A program made the translations under genes and the position numbers. The notes under the pieces were generated by a model. It searched no databases. It saw nothing but the letters and a program-made list of their open reading frames with translations, and was not told the DNA's origin. DNA of 64,000 nucleotides, taken from Ascaris suum. Taxonomy: Eukaryota > Nematoda > Chromadorea > Rhabditida > Ascarididae. The stretch spans positions 1,302,001 to 1,366,000 of the forward strand of contig CM024186.1 in assembly GCA_013433145.1 (NCBI GenBank). Direction: 5' to 3'. Shown here one piece after another: positions 29,701 through 47,070 of the stretch (position 1 is the first letter of the stretch; every line of letters starts with the position of its first letter).

Positions 29701-31510
29701 TCATTCAGTGTACGCTTCAAGCTATCTACTTCTGTTTCCCTCTCGGCATTCTGAAGGCTTTACTTCCTCGAACCCAAAAAACCAATAACAAAACCGCCGA
29801 CGCAGCGAATCCTCACCAAAAACGTTTCCATCATGGGCAGAACAAAAAGGGGCAACAACCATACTTTCCCGCCTCAAGGCGTAGTGATGCATTCGCAACA
29901 GAAGAGGAACAACGAGTACGCAATAATTTTTAAATATCGCTACAGCAACCAAAACCGACAAAAAATAAATCAAGGGGGGGGGGAAGGTTTCTTAAAATTT
30001 TCTTCAATTTTTCAATTTCCAATTTTTCAAAGCATAACATATTTCAATTCAAATCAAATTCTTTTTCCGTGGCATGATCACTGATCGAATTCACGGCAAG
30101 ACGGCTGTCTGAATGGTCAAAAAACATGATGCATGTGTCCATAATCAACGTTTAAATAACCATTTCCGTCCAGCCAGAAGAAAGTATGAAGGTAGATATA
30201 TATAAATACCACATACATCATAATCGATTGCTGGAATTATTCAAAAAAATCATCAAAACCTACCTCAGAGAGTAAATCAAGTAAAACGGGCAAGGAATAT
30301 CGATTATATAAGTAAATGAACAGCTTGCTAATTGCATCATCCCAAAATTTCAACCACGTAAGCTTCACATTTCCACCATTGTAAAAACAAAGTGGCCATA
30401 AAAATGATTGCAGTATTCAAACAGCATTTCAACGATTTCAATATTTCCTTAACGACAACAAATCAAGTCAAATCAAAATCTCCCATGGCGAATCACCACT
30501 TTCAAAGCAACGATGATTGTTATGCAAATTTTTTCCACTTTCAAAGCAATAAACGTTATTATGTAAATTCGTTTATCATGCGACTAACCGAACATATTCC
30601 ATCCCCTCCTCCGCCACTCTTCAATTTGCTACGAACAACAAAACGGGTTCGTTACTTATTCGATTATTTCAGTGTGTGCTTTAAATAGTGGTCCGATGCT
30701 CACCAAACAAAAACCAATACCTACCCTTTGAAGAAAGAACGCCGTTCCTTTACGCAACGCTTTATCACGCCTCCTTTCTTCACGAAGGCGTTCGTTTCGG
30801 ACCTCATTAAACCGCACAGATTGCGCACTTTCCGGAACACTGTTTGCTCTTGTACAACTTTCATCGTCAACGTAATCCCGTTCGACGGTGCACAAAACCT
30901 GCAGGAGGATATCTGTCACCTTACATCAGCGACATCTTGAAGCCAACCATCGAAGATATCGTCACTCGAAGAAATATATCCCACGTAGGCAAAAGATGCG
31001 ATCAAAAACAGCACCAAAATAAAGTGGAAAATCAAAATTCCGACAGTTCCAAGATGATTTCAAGTACGGGTAGGAATGTAGTGATATTCTAATCTTTTAT
31101 CTCATATCCCGTGACCTCAACCATCGATCGCCAAACTGCATTAGAAAATACCGCTGGGATAGCTCAGTACTGATGTTTAACTTTATCGGAAAGCACCTAA
31201 ATTATTTCACCTGTAAACTGATAGCAGGTAGCCAAATTTGATGGTCAACTAAGTCCAGAGTGGAAAACATTAGTCGAGAAATTATGAAAAAGCCTTAAAG
31301 AAAATTGCGCTCAATTGGATAACCGTCAAAAATTATACCCACCTCTTCCAGTACGTCATTGACCATTGCCATCCTCTGTGAAGCTTCAACGTCTTGGAGC
31401 GTTGTCATTTCGTTTTCTTGTTTAATACTGCTTGCAGCTTCCTCGTTTACCGTTGAATTAGCATATCTCGATGTCGTCGCCTCTTGACCATCGTTTACCT
31501 CCCACATCAC
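22826..31510 (-). CDS. WRAP53/TCAB1 homologue, WD40 telomerase/scaRNA-binding protein
   Basis: Exons: 31343-31510 (ATG), 30725-30898, 29498-29665, 29068-29340, 27555-27830, 26899-27031, 25423-25482, 24492-24610, 23832-23935, 23190-23321, 22826-23042 (stop). All keep phase, giving 607 residues against about 550 in human. The family binds the CAB box of small Cajal-body RNAs and telomerase RNA and brings them to Cajal bodies. The first ~220 residues are charged and probably unstructured or coiled. WD40 blades follow from about residue 227: KCCKWNANGTHLLTSS, then YDVCWHPSNNCFATSSKD with HIWDAEGN, FRGINHL|DEL, SMCFSLDGRFLYGGY, THIRYSSDGNFLFAAARK, TNQRIYFEID, DRYLFSGSSSGEVHVFDL and the family signature SLHPAESLIATSSGQRVFP near the end. 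The 60-base seventh exon is the least certain. The last intron has alternative acceptors; 23042 keeps phase. Confidence 0.93.
23700..23766. repeat. GA-rich simple repeat
   Basis: A run of ga units drifting into gaaaga, within an intron of the WRAP53 homologue. It accounts for the Arg-Glu or Ser-Leu rich open frames here. Confidence 0.93.
25501..25640. repeat. Tandem duplication of a ~55-base intronic segment
   Basis: The order aagtatta, aaggttttccttt, taatattcctatctcaca, ttt occurs at about 25502-25563 and again at about 25590-25633 in the same orientation. The duplication sits directly upstream (in transcript sense) of the short seventh exon of the WRAP53 homologue. Confidence 0.85.
27935..27955. 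repeat. Poly-C run
   Basis: 21 C on the plus strand (poly-G in the transcript sense) inside an intron of the WRAP53 homologue. Its length is probably unreliable. Confidence 0.92.
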
Positions 31511-34257
<2,747 letters not shown>

Positions 34258-37200
34258 TCATTTATAAAGTCGTAAAGTAACATCAGAATCCAATTGCAAA
34301 TCACAACGTTGTTCGAACAACATCAGTGCACGTCGACGACTTATGATTGACGCATCGTATGGTGCAAGAATCGCCGCAGTCATTTCCTCCGGTGATTTCT
34401 TTATTTCGCTTCGTAATAGCACTGCGCTTGCCGTCGGTATTGATAGCAATCTCAGCCATGATATTGCCTCTTCAAATTTCTGCAATAAAAGAACGCCGCT
34501 TTAATTTGCATATCGATTATGATTTTGCAATTATATTGCAATTATGCAAATGCAATATTGCCTCAAACAATTTGCAATTCAATAATTTATTTCGGTTACG
34601 AATTTATGCATCAACTCAATAAAATTTCAAAAGTTCCGGAATGAAGAGACAAATATGAGAGTAGGTGATCCAAGCCTTAAACGTCATCATTTGCCATCGG
34701 AATCGTTTGATTAACTTATGTAAAATCTTGCAGGTTTGCATGTTACTTATGCCGTTATATACCGTAATGTGCAAATAAACCCCCCCCCCGGCTAATTCCA
34801 AGCAGCTGTAGCTTCTTGTCATTACCGTTTCGTATAATCTCCAAGAAAACCGTCTTTCTTTGCCATTAAAAAAAAAAAAAAAAAAACAGAGTTTCTGTTG
34901 TCGCTTCATGAACGAAAATCAAAGGCGGATGCTGTCAATTTATATAGTAATAGCCAACCGACAGGGCAACGAAAAGCATTTTGCAAGGTCATTGAATGCT
35001 GAACTAAAGGAATCTAATACGTCCATTTATGTAAAATTCGTAAGTGCCATCACCATCTCCCACTATAGACTAGCAAAGCAAGTCAGAGACTAGCCAAGCG
35101 ATAGAGATACGTACCTAACAACTTTCCAGATCTTCCCCCTCCCATCACTTTCATGAATACTGAAAATGAGAAATAGTACAATAAATAAATTCTAGAAATA
35201 AAAAAGAATAGAGCTTACATGATCATCGAGTGCCTCATAGGCACTCGTCGCCGATCGACTATATAATGAATTCAACAAAGGTATTAGACTGGAAGTGATA
35301 TCAAAAAGCATTTGTATTGCACCTTGATAACTGCAAATCATAAATGATAGCTAGCTGTGAGATATTGTGAAGAACATAAAGAATTACATAAGCATAATGC
35401 CTTCGAAAAAAAAAACGATTAAACTCAATAATAACTCGTCTGACGATTTTATTTTCTTTCATCCAATAAGCTGCGCTAAGCATTCATGTTGCTATATTAT
35501 TTGATGTTGCCATTTCAAGCGCTATTTCTATCTCTTCCCAATGAGCTTTAAAGAGGGATGAAAGGGAGAAGGATTAAATCCTACAAAGGATCTTCCGTTC
35601 AGAAACTAGTACCAAATGGAAATTACTTAGTTAATAGCAAATCTAACAACAAGTTCTATTCAGTCTAAATTATATGCAAATCAAAAGAACCTTTCAAACT
35701 ATATGAAATCTCACCAACACAAACAAGAGCAAATATGATACTAACTTGAAAGAAGTGCTTTCAATGAGTTGCATAAGTGCATCGGCGATCTTCTCGTTGA
35801 GAAGAGAATAGAGCGTAAGTGCGGAATCCGGTGATATCGATGCCGCGATTCTACCCAATAACAATCGAATCTCAAGCAAAAAAGGACAAAACGATGGAGT
35901 TATATCTGTTGGCTTTGTTCCTTCCATTGAAAACCTTCAAATTACAAACCGCTATAAACACTCAAAAATGTTTATTTATAACAGCAACAAAATCTGAAAC
36001 GGTTTCGAAGATTTATTTGCTGAAAAATCTCTCGAACTACAATTATTCTATTAGCTTCAGAAGAGGAGAACCACTGCACTACCAAGAACATCCCACGAGC
36101 TCATCAATCTACCTTATGATGATTGTCTCCATCTTCTCTTTTGTTCAAAAGGATGAGACACACACGAATTTTATCCTCCTCGGTTATTGAAAATACCATC
36201 AGATAGCGCCGAGCAGATCCTTCAATCCAACAAAAGAGGCAAATCTGCCAGGAAGTGCACCTTACTAATACTGTTTTGAAAGCACAGCCGTCGACCTATT
36301 TGCTCGTGTTTTCAAGAACATTCGCCGCTTCCACTATTAGACTTTCATCCATCATTCAAATGTCTATCAATTTTCCGATGCATTTACCAATTCAGTTTCG
36401 CATAAGCAGTTAGCTGTACACGAACAAACTGATGGAAAGCGATTGCCATGTCTGTGGCACGTTGTCGCCAGACATGTCTGTACATCTCTGCCATGTCGTC
36501 GAAAATACCGCGAAGACGTACATTCGTGCCTCTTGTTTGCACTTTCATAAATGCTTCAGCGTCATTCCATTCTTCTAATACGCATCCGACGTACCTTAAA
36601 AAATAAATTGCAGGAGCTCGGTCACGTGGCCAAAATAGAGTACGCTTATCACCAATCACTCCGAAACCCTTAAAGCATGATAACGCGGTGATTATCTCCT
36701 GATATAAACCAATATTCCTCAAAGAAAACAAAAAGATATACGCTTACTCCATGCAAAACAATGAAGAAATTTACCCTAAGGCCGAAACAGGAGGTAATGA
36801 AGGAGTGATCCTGATCAAGGAATACATGCTTTTCAAACGTTAACGACACGGTTATTTTGAACCTTCTCACAAGCTCAAGGCCTAAGTGCCAAGAATTTCT
36901 CCAAATCTATCAATAAAAGGAGTAGAATTCCCTCCTCAGCTCTCGACAAAAAAAATGAGCTTTTCCCAGTTTCTACTGCTTTGTTTGACTTCCCTAAACG
37001 AAACTCAGCAATACTCCCATCATTGATTTCGCTCGATCATTGGCAGCCTTTTGCTGAATCGGAAATTTCAGATTTGAATACATTTCTCAGACAATTACCA
37101 GAATGAATTAAGAAGCTGTACGAATGGTTCCTCCCAAGGTGAAGACAATTGCTGCGATATTTGCACCAAACGTAAACGATACTCGTCCAACATTAGCACC

Positions 37201-40200
37201 TAAAACCTTTCATTACCTTCAAAACGTAAATTCACACCGATATGACAGCTGAAGTGAATGCCAACAAAATTACAAATACAATAATAATAACGCCAACATT
37301 TCCTAAAGGTGAAAAACTACAACGATATATCTTTCCTGTTTTCTCGCTAAAAGGTTGTATAATGCGATCTCCCCACCGACAACCCCCCCCCCTCACCTTT
37401 CCACTTCAATAAAGACTATACAGATATGTCGACAAATTGCTTAATAAATATATAAGTGGATTTGCTATGGTAACAATAGATCTGAAAGTGATGCCGCTGC
37501 ATTCAGCACCCAACAACATGTGCACTTCAGACACACAAAATTTTACATTGTGAAATATTCTTGAAGCGTTCGTTTTGATGTGTAGAGAATCATTCGAAAC
37601 ACAAATCAGCACAGATTACATGCGTATGAGATGGCACCATATATACTTAAATAGTACTCACGGCCACCTGGAAGCATAAAGGAATGGTTCATGACAGAGG
37701 GCTGAATACCACCACCAAGTCTCAGCGTTCCCTTATTCAACCTCAAAGTGCATACCATCATAAGCCAAGAATCTCTTTCACTCAAAATTTTCTCATTATT
37801 TTTTCAAAGTTCGGCTAGCAATTTCGACTCTACGAATGAAAATATTATTGCCTTAACAAAATAAGAAAGAAATTCGATTTACCTGAAGCTCAAGGAATCT
37901 CGCTTGCACATCAACGTTTGTGACCCATCTATAGCGTTCCGTCATCGATTCAATTAGCACGATGAATTGGTCAGTACATTCAGGTACTCGATGCTGCAAA
38001 GTATGGTCTCCATTTAACCAATAACTAAACATTTCGAAAGGGAACGTATATCCACAGCAATATTTTTCAAATAAAAGCCAACTTAACGCAACCATTTCTA
38101 AAAAACATCCACTTCATTGCCTAAGCTCCTCTAGAGGAACTTGAAAGCTTAATGGTGAATACGCTTTCCAGTAAGATTTACTAGGCATAATTGGTCACTA
38201 TTATCTGCTTGAAACATACGAGGCGCCAATTTCCGCAATTTTACACATATAAGCAAAAGAAAGCGCCTTAAGACGCAAAAAAGTAAAGCAGCGATCGGAC
38301 CTACTTATTCACGAGTGCCCCCGAACTCTCCATCCTTGACGGTCTTATACTCCAGCAGCTGAATGACGCTCAGTCCCTCTCCACCATGGACATATCACCG
38401 ACAGCAAAAATAAATGTAAAGAACATACTAGATCAAGGTCCGCAACTTCACTGTATCGATTCTTCCATCGTGCATCACTCATCAGAACGTTCTCGACACC
38501 AGTGGTGCAACTTTCCCTCTCGAGCTCCAGCCAACGATTCAATAACGGTGTCTCACAGAATACACTCAACACTTGACCCATTAGAGGCGTATAGCCAGCA
38601 TCTAAAATAAGCCACCGTAACATTAAAATTTAAACGACTATGACAATGAGTTACAAATAACAAGGAAATTGTTTTTTTGGCGCTATTCTAATAAACACCA
38701 AAAGAAACTCTCTTCCACAATTACCAAATACCTTTTACCTGCCAGGACCTGTGACATTTCCTTGCAAAAATCCCAGTCACATCTTCCACTAAAGAATTAA
38801 GAGATGACTTGACTTGGTTAAGCAGAACTTAAAGCATTCAGACCCCTCATTCAATGGCCCAAACTTCAGAATTACCTTCGAGTATTATGACGCGCATATC
38901 CAATATCGCTCAAATGGTAACCCTGCTTATCCTTTGTCCAATTAAGAAGGTCACATATTTCTTATTAACCTTCACCTTAACACCTTATTACATCGCCGCA
39001 TTTCATATGCCTTACATTTACCTCATAAAGCCTGCAGTGAAACTTTATTTACCCAGCAAGATTGGGCAGAATATGGCAAATGAATAGACCAATCATCACT
39101 ACAAAGATTCCATTCTACGTTCTATTTTAAAAAAATGAATCACGTGAAATTTCATTCAAAAAAAACTGCTCAAAATTTAGAAAAAGCCTAAATTCACTCT
39201 TCGGCTATTATCAGTACCAACTCTCGCCGCTCACTGCAATAGAATAACGACAACTGGAAGCACGGATATTAAAACGGTGCAAAATTTGCCGTCATCTAGG
39301 GCAACTTGGTCACCTCACCACCCACTTGAAAGAGGTGCAAGGAGTAGAGCATTCATGACCTCTTCTTTTGGATTTGGCAACATGGTGCATCTTGCATATC
39401 ACCTTTTATACAATAACCTAGACAACACCTCTAAATCCTTAAAAAGGAAAAAAAAGCACATTCAACCCCTTGTTGATCACCAATATATCAATAAACGAGT
39501 AGAGGAAATACCCATAAATGAATAAATAAACAATCAACCCTTCAGCTCGTTCTCGAATGCGACCGCCTCATCAATGAGATGCGAGAACAGCACCGAGTCA
39601 GAAGCTACCCTCTCCGCCAAGCAACGAGCTTTCTTCACCGCCAGATATACTAGCTTTCTTTCGAGTGCCTCTTGGGTTGTCCGTGCTTCTTTCTGAATGC
39701 TCTTTGTAACTGCAGCATACATGAAATGAAGAACATCAACACAAATAACATGCAATATCGAAGGAGTAGAAGAAAGAAAACGAAGTGAGCTGCTTGAATC
39801 CATTCGCCGATCACTAGTCCTGATTGATATGGGAGATGAGGGAAAATGTTGTAAGACCCTGGAAACAAGCTGGAAAAAAGTTTGTGGAAAGTTTTGGAAT
39901 CTAGAAAAACATAAAGAATAATAATAAAATACTATTTTGACATGTTCACTATGAGAGAAGAATTTTCTGGAGCGCTCAGAAAAATCCCTCATAAAACTTC
40001 CTACCATAAAGTGCGAACAATGACCCGATTGCACCCACACAAACCATTCACTCGACATACGATATTAACTCCCCCCCCCCCCCACCACCCCCTCCACTCT
40101 CGACCCATGTCTACAATTATCGAAAGTTTTAATGATTTCTTGAAGAAATTCATCAATCCTCATAAAAGCACCTTCATATTCTTTCCATCCTTCCTCCCCA

Positions 40201-43200
40201 GAAAAATCAAAATTTCCTCTCTCAAGAATTTTTGTCCGCCGCACATACACAAAATCTTTCAATGGGAAACAAAAACTGAAACGACAAAATTAGATATGAT
40301 TGCTATAATCGTTCCCCTAGGTACTGACAACCATAAACTGAATAAGGAGTAATAATAACAGTAAGAAATGAAAGATTTACGAATATAGCACGTATTCATG
40401 CTTTTGATCTTTAAAATGAGCTAGACGGAGCCGCTATAGCCACCAAGGAGCAATCAGGTAATCGATGTATGTTTATCCTCAAATATATTTCAAATCGTCC
40501 AACGTATCCCACCCTCTTTATAAGAAGATAAGAAAGACGACGAAAGAAATTTGCCAATCACCGAAAAATCTTTTCAACATGCATTCTTCCACGAGTCAAC
40601 ACAATTCAGCAACACTTTCTTACACAATACGAGAAGAAAGTACTGAACAAACTGGATAAGTCTTTCACTTCAGATATACGTTGGATTGTGGCAGGTATTC
40701 TGCGACCATCATCCGACGTCCTCAATAAAAGTATCATTCCCATAAAACATTCATTTGCCTAAAAAATCTCAGGAAGCAAGCGGAGGAAAATAAACAAAAA
40801 CCGATGAGGTAAAAGCAGACCAACTGCGTGAATACTGCTCGAAGGACACTCTCGATGAACTCAGAGTTCACCTTCAGCCAGGTGAGCACCTGAGTAAAGA
40901 ACCATTCAGGCTTCGTATCGTTGTTGGTCCTGAGATCCCCGTAGAAATGAAAATTGAAACGTTTTTCGAACGGTTCGAAAAGTTTGTGGACGATTTCGCC
41001 GCTGAAAAAAAAAATATTTCAAGGCCTAATGGTCACCAAAGTCCTTCTAGCCATTGGTCGTCCTCTGCGCGGACCCTTCCACGCTAACCATAAAAAATAA
41101 AGAAAGCAGTACTTTACATTATTCTATATAATGAAACAGTTCAATCTTCAAGCTAGATTTGGGAGTAAAAATGGCGTTTTCCCGCACTACTTCATTCATT
41201 CCATACATGACAAAAGAATGGAGTGGTTTGGACGGTCAAGTATCACCCACCTGCCCCAAGCCGACAAAACAGGTAGAGACCCTTTCCTTTGGTTTCTTTA
41301 GAGATGTCGAAAAAATACCTCATTTCTTGCAATATTACCAGGCGCTATTGCTCCCCGTTTTGCGTCACTTACTCACCTTATCACAACTACAGGACACATA
41401 AATATACCTTAACCTCAACACTCGAAGTACCAACTAATACGAAAACTCCGCGACAATTTCAACGGCGAATCAATCGAAGCTTGTTGAATTTCTTCCACGA
41501 CGGATCAAATGAAGACTTACCAGATGATTTTGATTTAAGAGCACAGAAAAATGAGACTTTTTGAATACCTTTGTTTCCAATGTTACGAAAGAAAGAGCAG
41601 AAATAAAGATGATGAGATGAGTTCACACGATTCGTCAAGTTTCAGCACGTTCAAATCTATATTATGTCCGTCAACTATTATAGATTAAGCACTCTTTGCT
41701 TTATGAGTCAAAATCGATTCTCATTTTCTTTTCGTCTTTGCATATCGGTCTGGATGTCTTGATTTAGGAGGATAATAACACGTTGCAATGATGCACATAA
41801 ACTTTTTGAACAGAAAAACTTCAGTAAAACATTTTCCTCAATATTATTCATACTTATGCCAGTTATTGATTATGTTGCATCCCCGAACATTCTTTTAATA
41901 ATAGGGTTTTTCGTACATCCTCGGTTGCCAGCATTACATATCGATGCTATCTGGTTCAGAAATGAGATACAAAATGCGCCTGTGACAAGTTTGTAACTTG
42001 AGCGTCTCTAATGCATATATTCCTCTTCTTTGGTTTACTTAATGAAGTTGTACATCCTCCACAATATTATACCTTCAATATCAGTATCTGAAGAGCAAAA
42101 GAGAAAAAAAATGACTTACCCATGAGGGGACCCATCGCGAGAAGATGCTTCTAGAAAATGAATACATTTTAATAAAGCAATTAACTTCGCCATCTTTTTT
42201 TCAATATTCCGCATGTCGATGTACTCTTCCAGTGGATATCCCACATCGGAGAGCGTATTTTTAAGTGCCAAATGAATCGAACAACTTGCACTTTCCATCA
42301 ATTCCTGTCGCCTTGCACATAGTTCTTCCCTTACATTTGCATCCTGCAAACATCTCAAATAAAATGCACTCATTTGGTCCAATCGGCTCTGCTAACGTTA
42401 AGGATTTAATTAATTTGCTTTTATTTATATCAATAAATACTTAAGATATCAGCTCTTTTATTTATACTTATGTCGAATACAATTGAAATAATCTAATCAT
42501 TACTGAATTAAATAACCCATCAGCGAATTCAAAACTAAATAAAATACCAGCTCTTCGAAGGAGAAGCTTGCGGCTTGCTGCAATGAACATAGAAGTGCTT
42601 CATAATCGGAAGTGGTGATCGCTGATCGCAGCTCCTCAGCGGATACCACCCATGCACGTAAGCTCCGGAGATCCTTCAGGCACTTTTCAACTGATGACAG
42701 ATAGGCCAACTTAACCAGCAAATCCATTCCGTTCTAAAATGATGCTAAAAATAGCAACAACACGAATACCTTAAACGCTTCAAATGCACCTGTCACCTTC
42801 CAAGTTCAATAACGACCACCTTCTACCTGATATAATCATTTCGGAAAGCGGCCGTTTGAAGTGTGTGGTTGAAAACTTTTGACAACTGTGAAATACAGGA
42901 ATGGCGGGCTTATAAAACCAATACCAAAGTATAAAAACTACGCAAACTATCAGTAAAATGCCCAGTTTACCTGAGAAAGGTTTACTCGCATTCATCACCA
43001 ACGATAATTCGTTCACTATGAAACACCGTCTTAGCAACTTCAACATTTCTTATTTTCTAAAAAATTAAACGAATGTAAAGCATGAACCTCTTTCAAGGTG
43101 TTTACGAAGGAATCACGTCTCGAAGTGTACTCCTTCATGCTTTTCTCGACCTCTGACCTCACAGATAGCAGTTCATCGCGACATTGCCGCAGATCAGCGA

Positions 43201-44942
43201 GCTTCTGTGGAGTTCCTCTCGCATGAAACTCACTTCATCCTGTAAACAGTTTCTTCGCTTACAGCTCAATAAATAATAAAATGAAGCTGGCTTTTGCTGG
43301 ACTACCGTATCTTTTCTCCGTACCGGATCAGGAAATCGTGCCCTTAGGAATGACGTATGAAACAGGAGGTGAAGTCCGTAATGAGCTCCGCTTCTAATGA
43401 ATCCACCGAATAAATCCTACTCCAATCGAAGCATAAAATCATAGTAATGAGTTATGCTTCAATGATGCTGAATCACTCAAATATCAATGTGTGGAATTAG
43501 TTTTAATTTTTGCGAAAACATCGAATTGCCCTCTACCTGTCAATTCTTCAGGTGCATACAATCATCATTTAATAGGGACGTTTCAAAATTGAATTCCATA
43601 TATAAATTTTCCTCATTCTATATCATTCGAATGGAAATATGATCTCAAAATGCATTATATATACTTCAAAGTTATCAGCTGTTATTCGCAACCTCTAAAC
43701 TTATAATATTAGTGATATCTACGATCTCCACTTCACTTATCAAGTTATCTTCTTTATCCATCTCACTGATTCGATTGGTATCTTCTAATGCTTTCATTTA
43801 ATGACATCGTTGTTTTTTTTTTGGAAATGAATAAATATTTGCTAGTAAATAAATGGAACATACTTCACTGCTAGCAAGTTCAACATTCAACCGATCAAGA
43901 ATATTACGCAGACCAGAGAAGAATAAGTGAACATTGCTCGTTGGCAAACGAAAAATTTCTTCGCGAAGACAATCCATCTGAAAATAAACACATATAGTCT
44001 CAAAAATGTACAACCAGACGTTTTAATTCCTCTTCCTTCCTGCCACCCGCCTGTCAATATTCATGTTTTATAGGTATTTCTCTACCTAAGTGATTCATAA
44101 ATAAAGTAGACCTTTCTAGACCACAGGTCCCGAGCAGAATTCATTTTAACTATTGCTAAATTTTATTCCATTAGAGATATGATATCTATAAAAGGGGAAT
44201 CATAATCTTTATTTGCCTTCTCTTAGGTCAGCCACATATTGGACTTCATAGTTTAGGAAGCTTTATTCAGCTTGCTACGGCAATGTTCGCTCAAAAATCA
44301 ACATCTCTTTTCTATAGGCAGAAAACTGCACCATCCAGGAAGTGAATATAATGCTCGCATCGGTAATTAGCCGGTATAAATTATACCCAAATGGGAATCA
44401 GGATTATATTCTAGGCTTTTGTGGTTCTATCATGCCCAATCCTTCATGTCATAAAAGTCGAAAAGGAAAGGAAGGTGCGCAAAATCAGTCTTTCCTCAAG
44501 GGAGGATCGAAGTACGGCCTTATACATCCAAACAGTTCGCCGATTCGATTCATGCAGCCATCAACAAGAGAAGAGAACTTCGCCCACAAGGTTGCCGAAA
44601 GAAGCGACGACGCAAATACACTATGTTATCATCGTATATAAAAAACTGAATTCTATGCTGAATTCGATTGACGCTATCCAACTTAAATGATCGACTGAAG
44701 GAATTTGAATAAAATTTGGTATACTGAAATACGGATATGATAAACCCAACAAGAGACAATCCCTTATAACTTGAAATATAGAATAATAAAATTTAAAAAA
44801 AAACCTGTGGATTTTCAGCTAGTGAGGAATCTGTGCCACTTGTAGAAGCATTATCGCCTTCATTATTTGCTTCGTTCATCGATGACGTCCTAGCATCGCA
44901 AACTTCCTTCTTATAAACACTGATGCCAAGTCTATCTTGCAT
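34258..44942 (-). CDS. RINT1 homologue, ER vesicle-tethering (NRZ/Dsl1) subunit
   Basis: Exons: 44805-44942 (ATG), 43864-43977, 43088-43204, 42548-42733, 42120-42343, 40850-41001, 39539-39709, 38429-38601, 37883-37993, 37099-37199, 36388-36594, 35746-35934, 35219-35330, 34258-34479 (stop). The chain is in phase and gives about 738 residues (human 792). RINT1 joins ZW10 and NAG to capture COPI vesicles at the ER and also serves cell-cycle checkpoints. Family matches: an N-terminal coiled coil (ELLSVRSEVEKSM), then KRFNFHFYGDLRTNNDTKPEW, LFSHLIDEAVAFENEL, FCETPLLNRWLELE, VPECTDQFIVLIESMTERYR, ARFLELQ, YVGCVLEEWND, TPSFCPFLLEIRLLLG and GAIQMLFDITSSLIPLL, all in RINT1 order. Uncertain points are the acceptor of exon 3 and the donor of exon 6, where 40802 also keeps phase and would add 16 residues. 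Confidence 0.93.
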
Positions 44943-44943
44943 C

Positions 44944-44950
44944 CTGAAAG
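44944..44950 (-). other. Probable trans-splice acceptor of the RINT1 homologue
   Basis: On the minus strand CTTTCAG is followed by a single G and then the ATG of the RINT1-like protein. An acceptor almost touching the start codon is the hallmark of spliced-leader addition in nematodes. No upstream coding exon was found that would make it a cis acceptor. Confidence 0.55.

Positions 44951-47070
<2,120 letters not shown>

Noticed and set aside
39942..40352. 136-codon plus-strand frame
   Set aside because: It runs over a poly-C tract and overlaps RINT1 intron sequence; composition is His/Pro/Lys from low-complexity DNA and there are no splice borders or family match.
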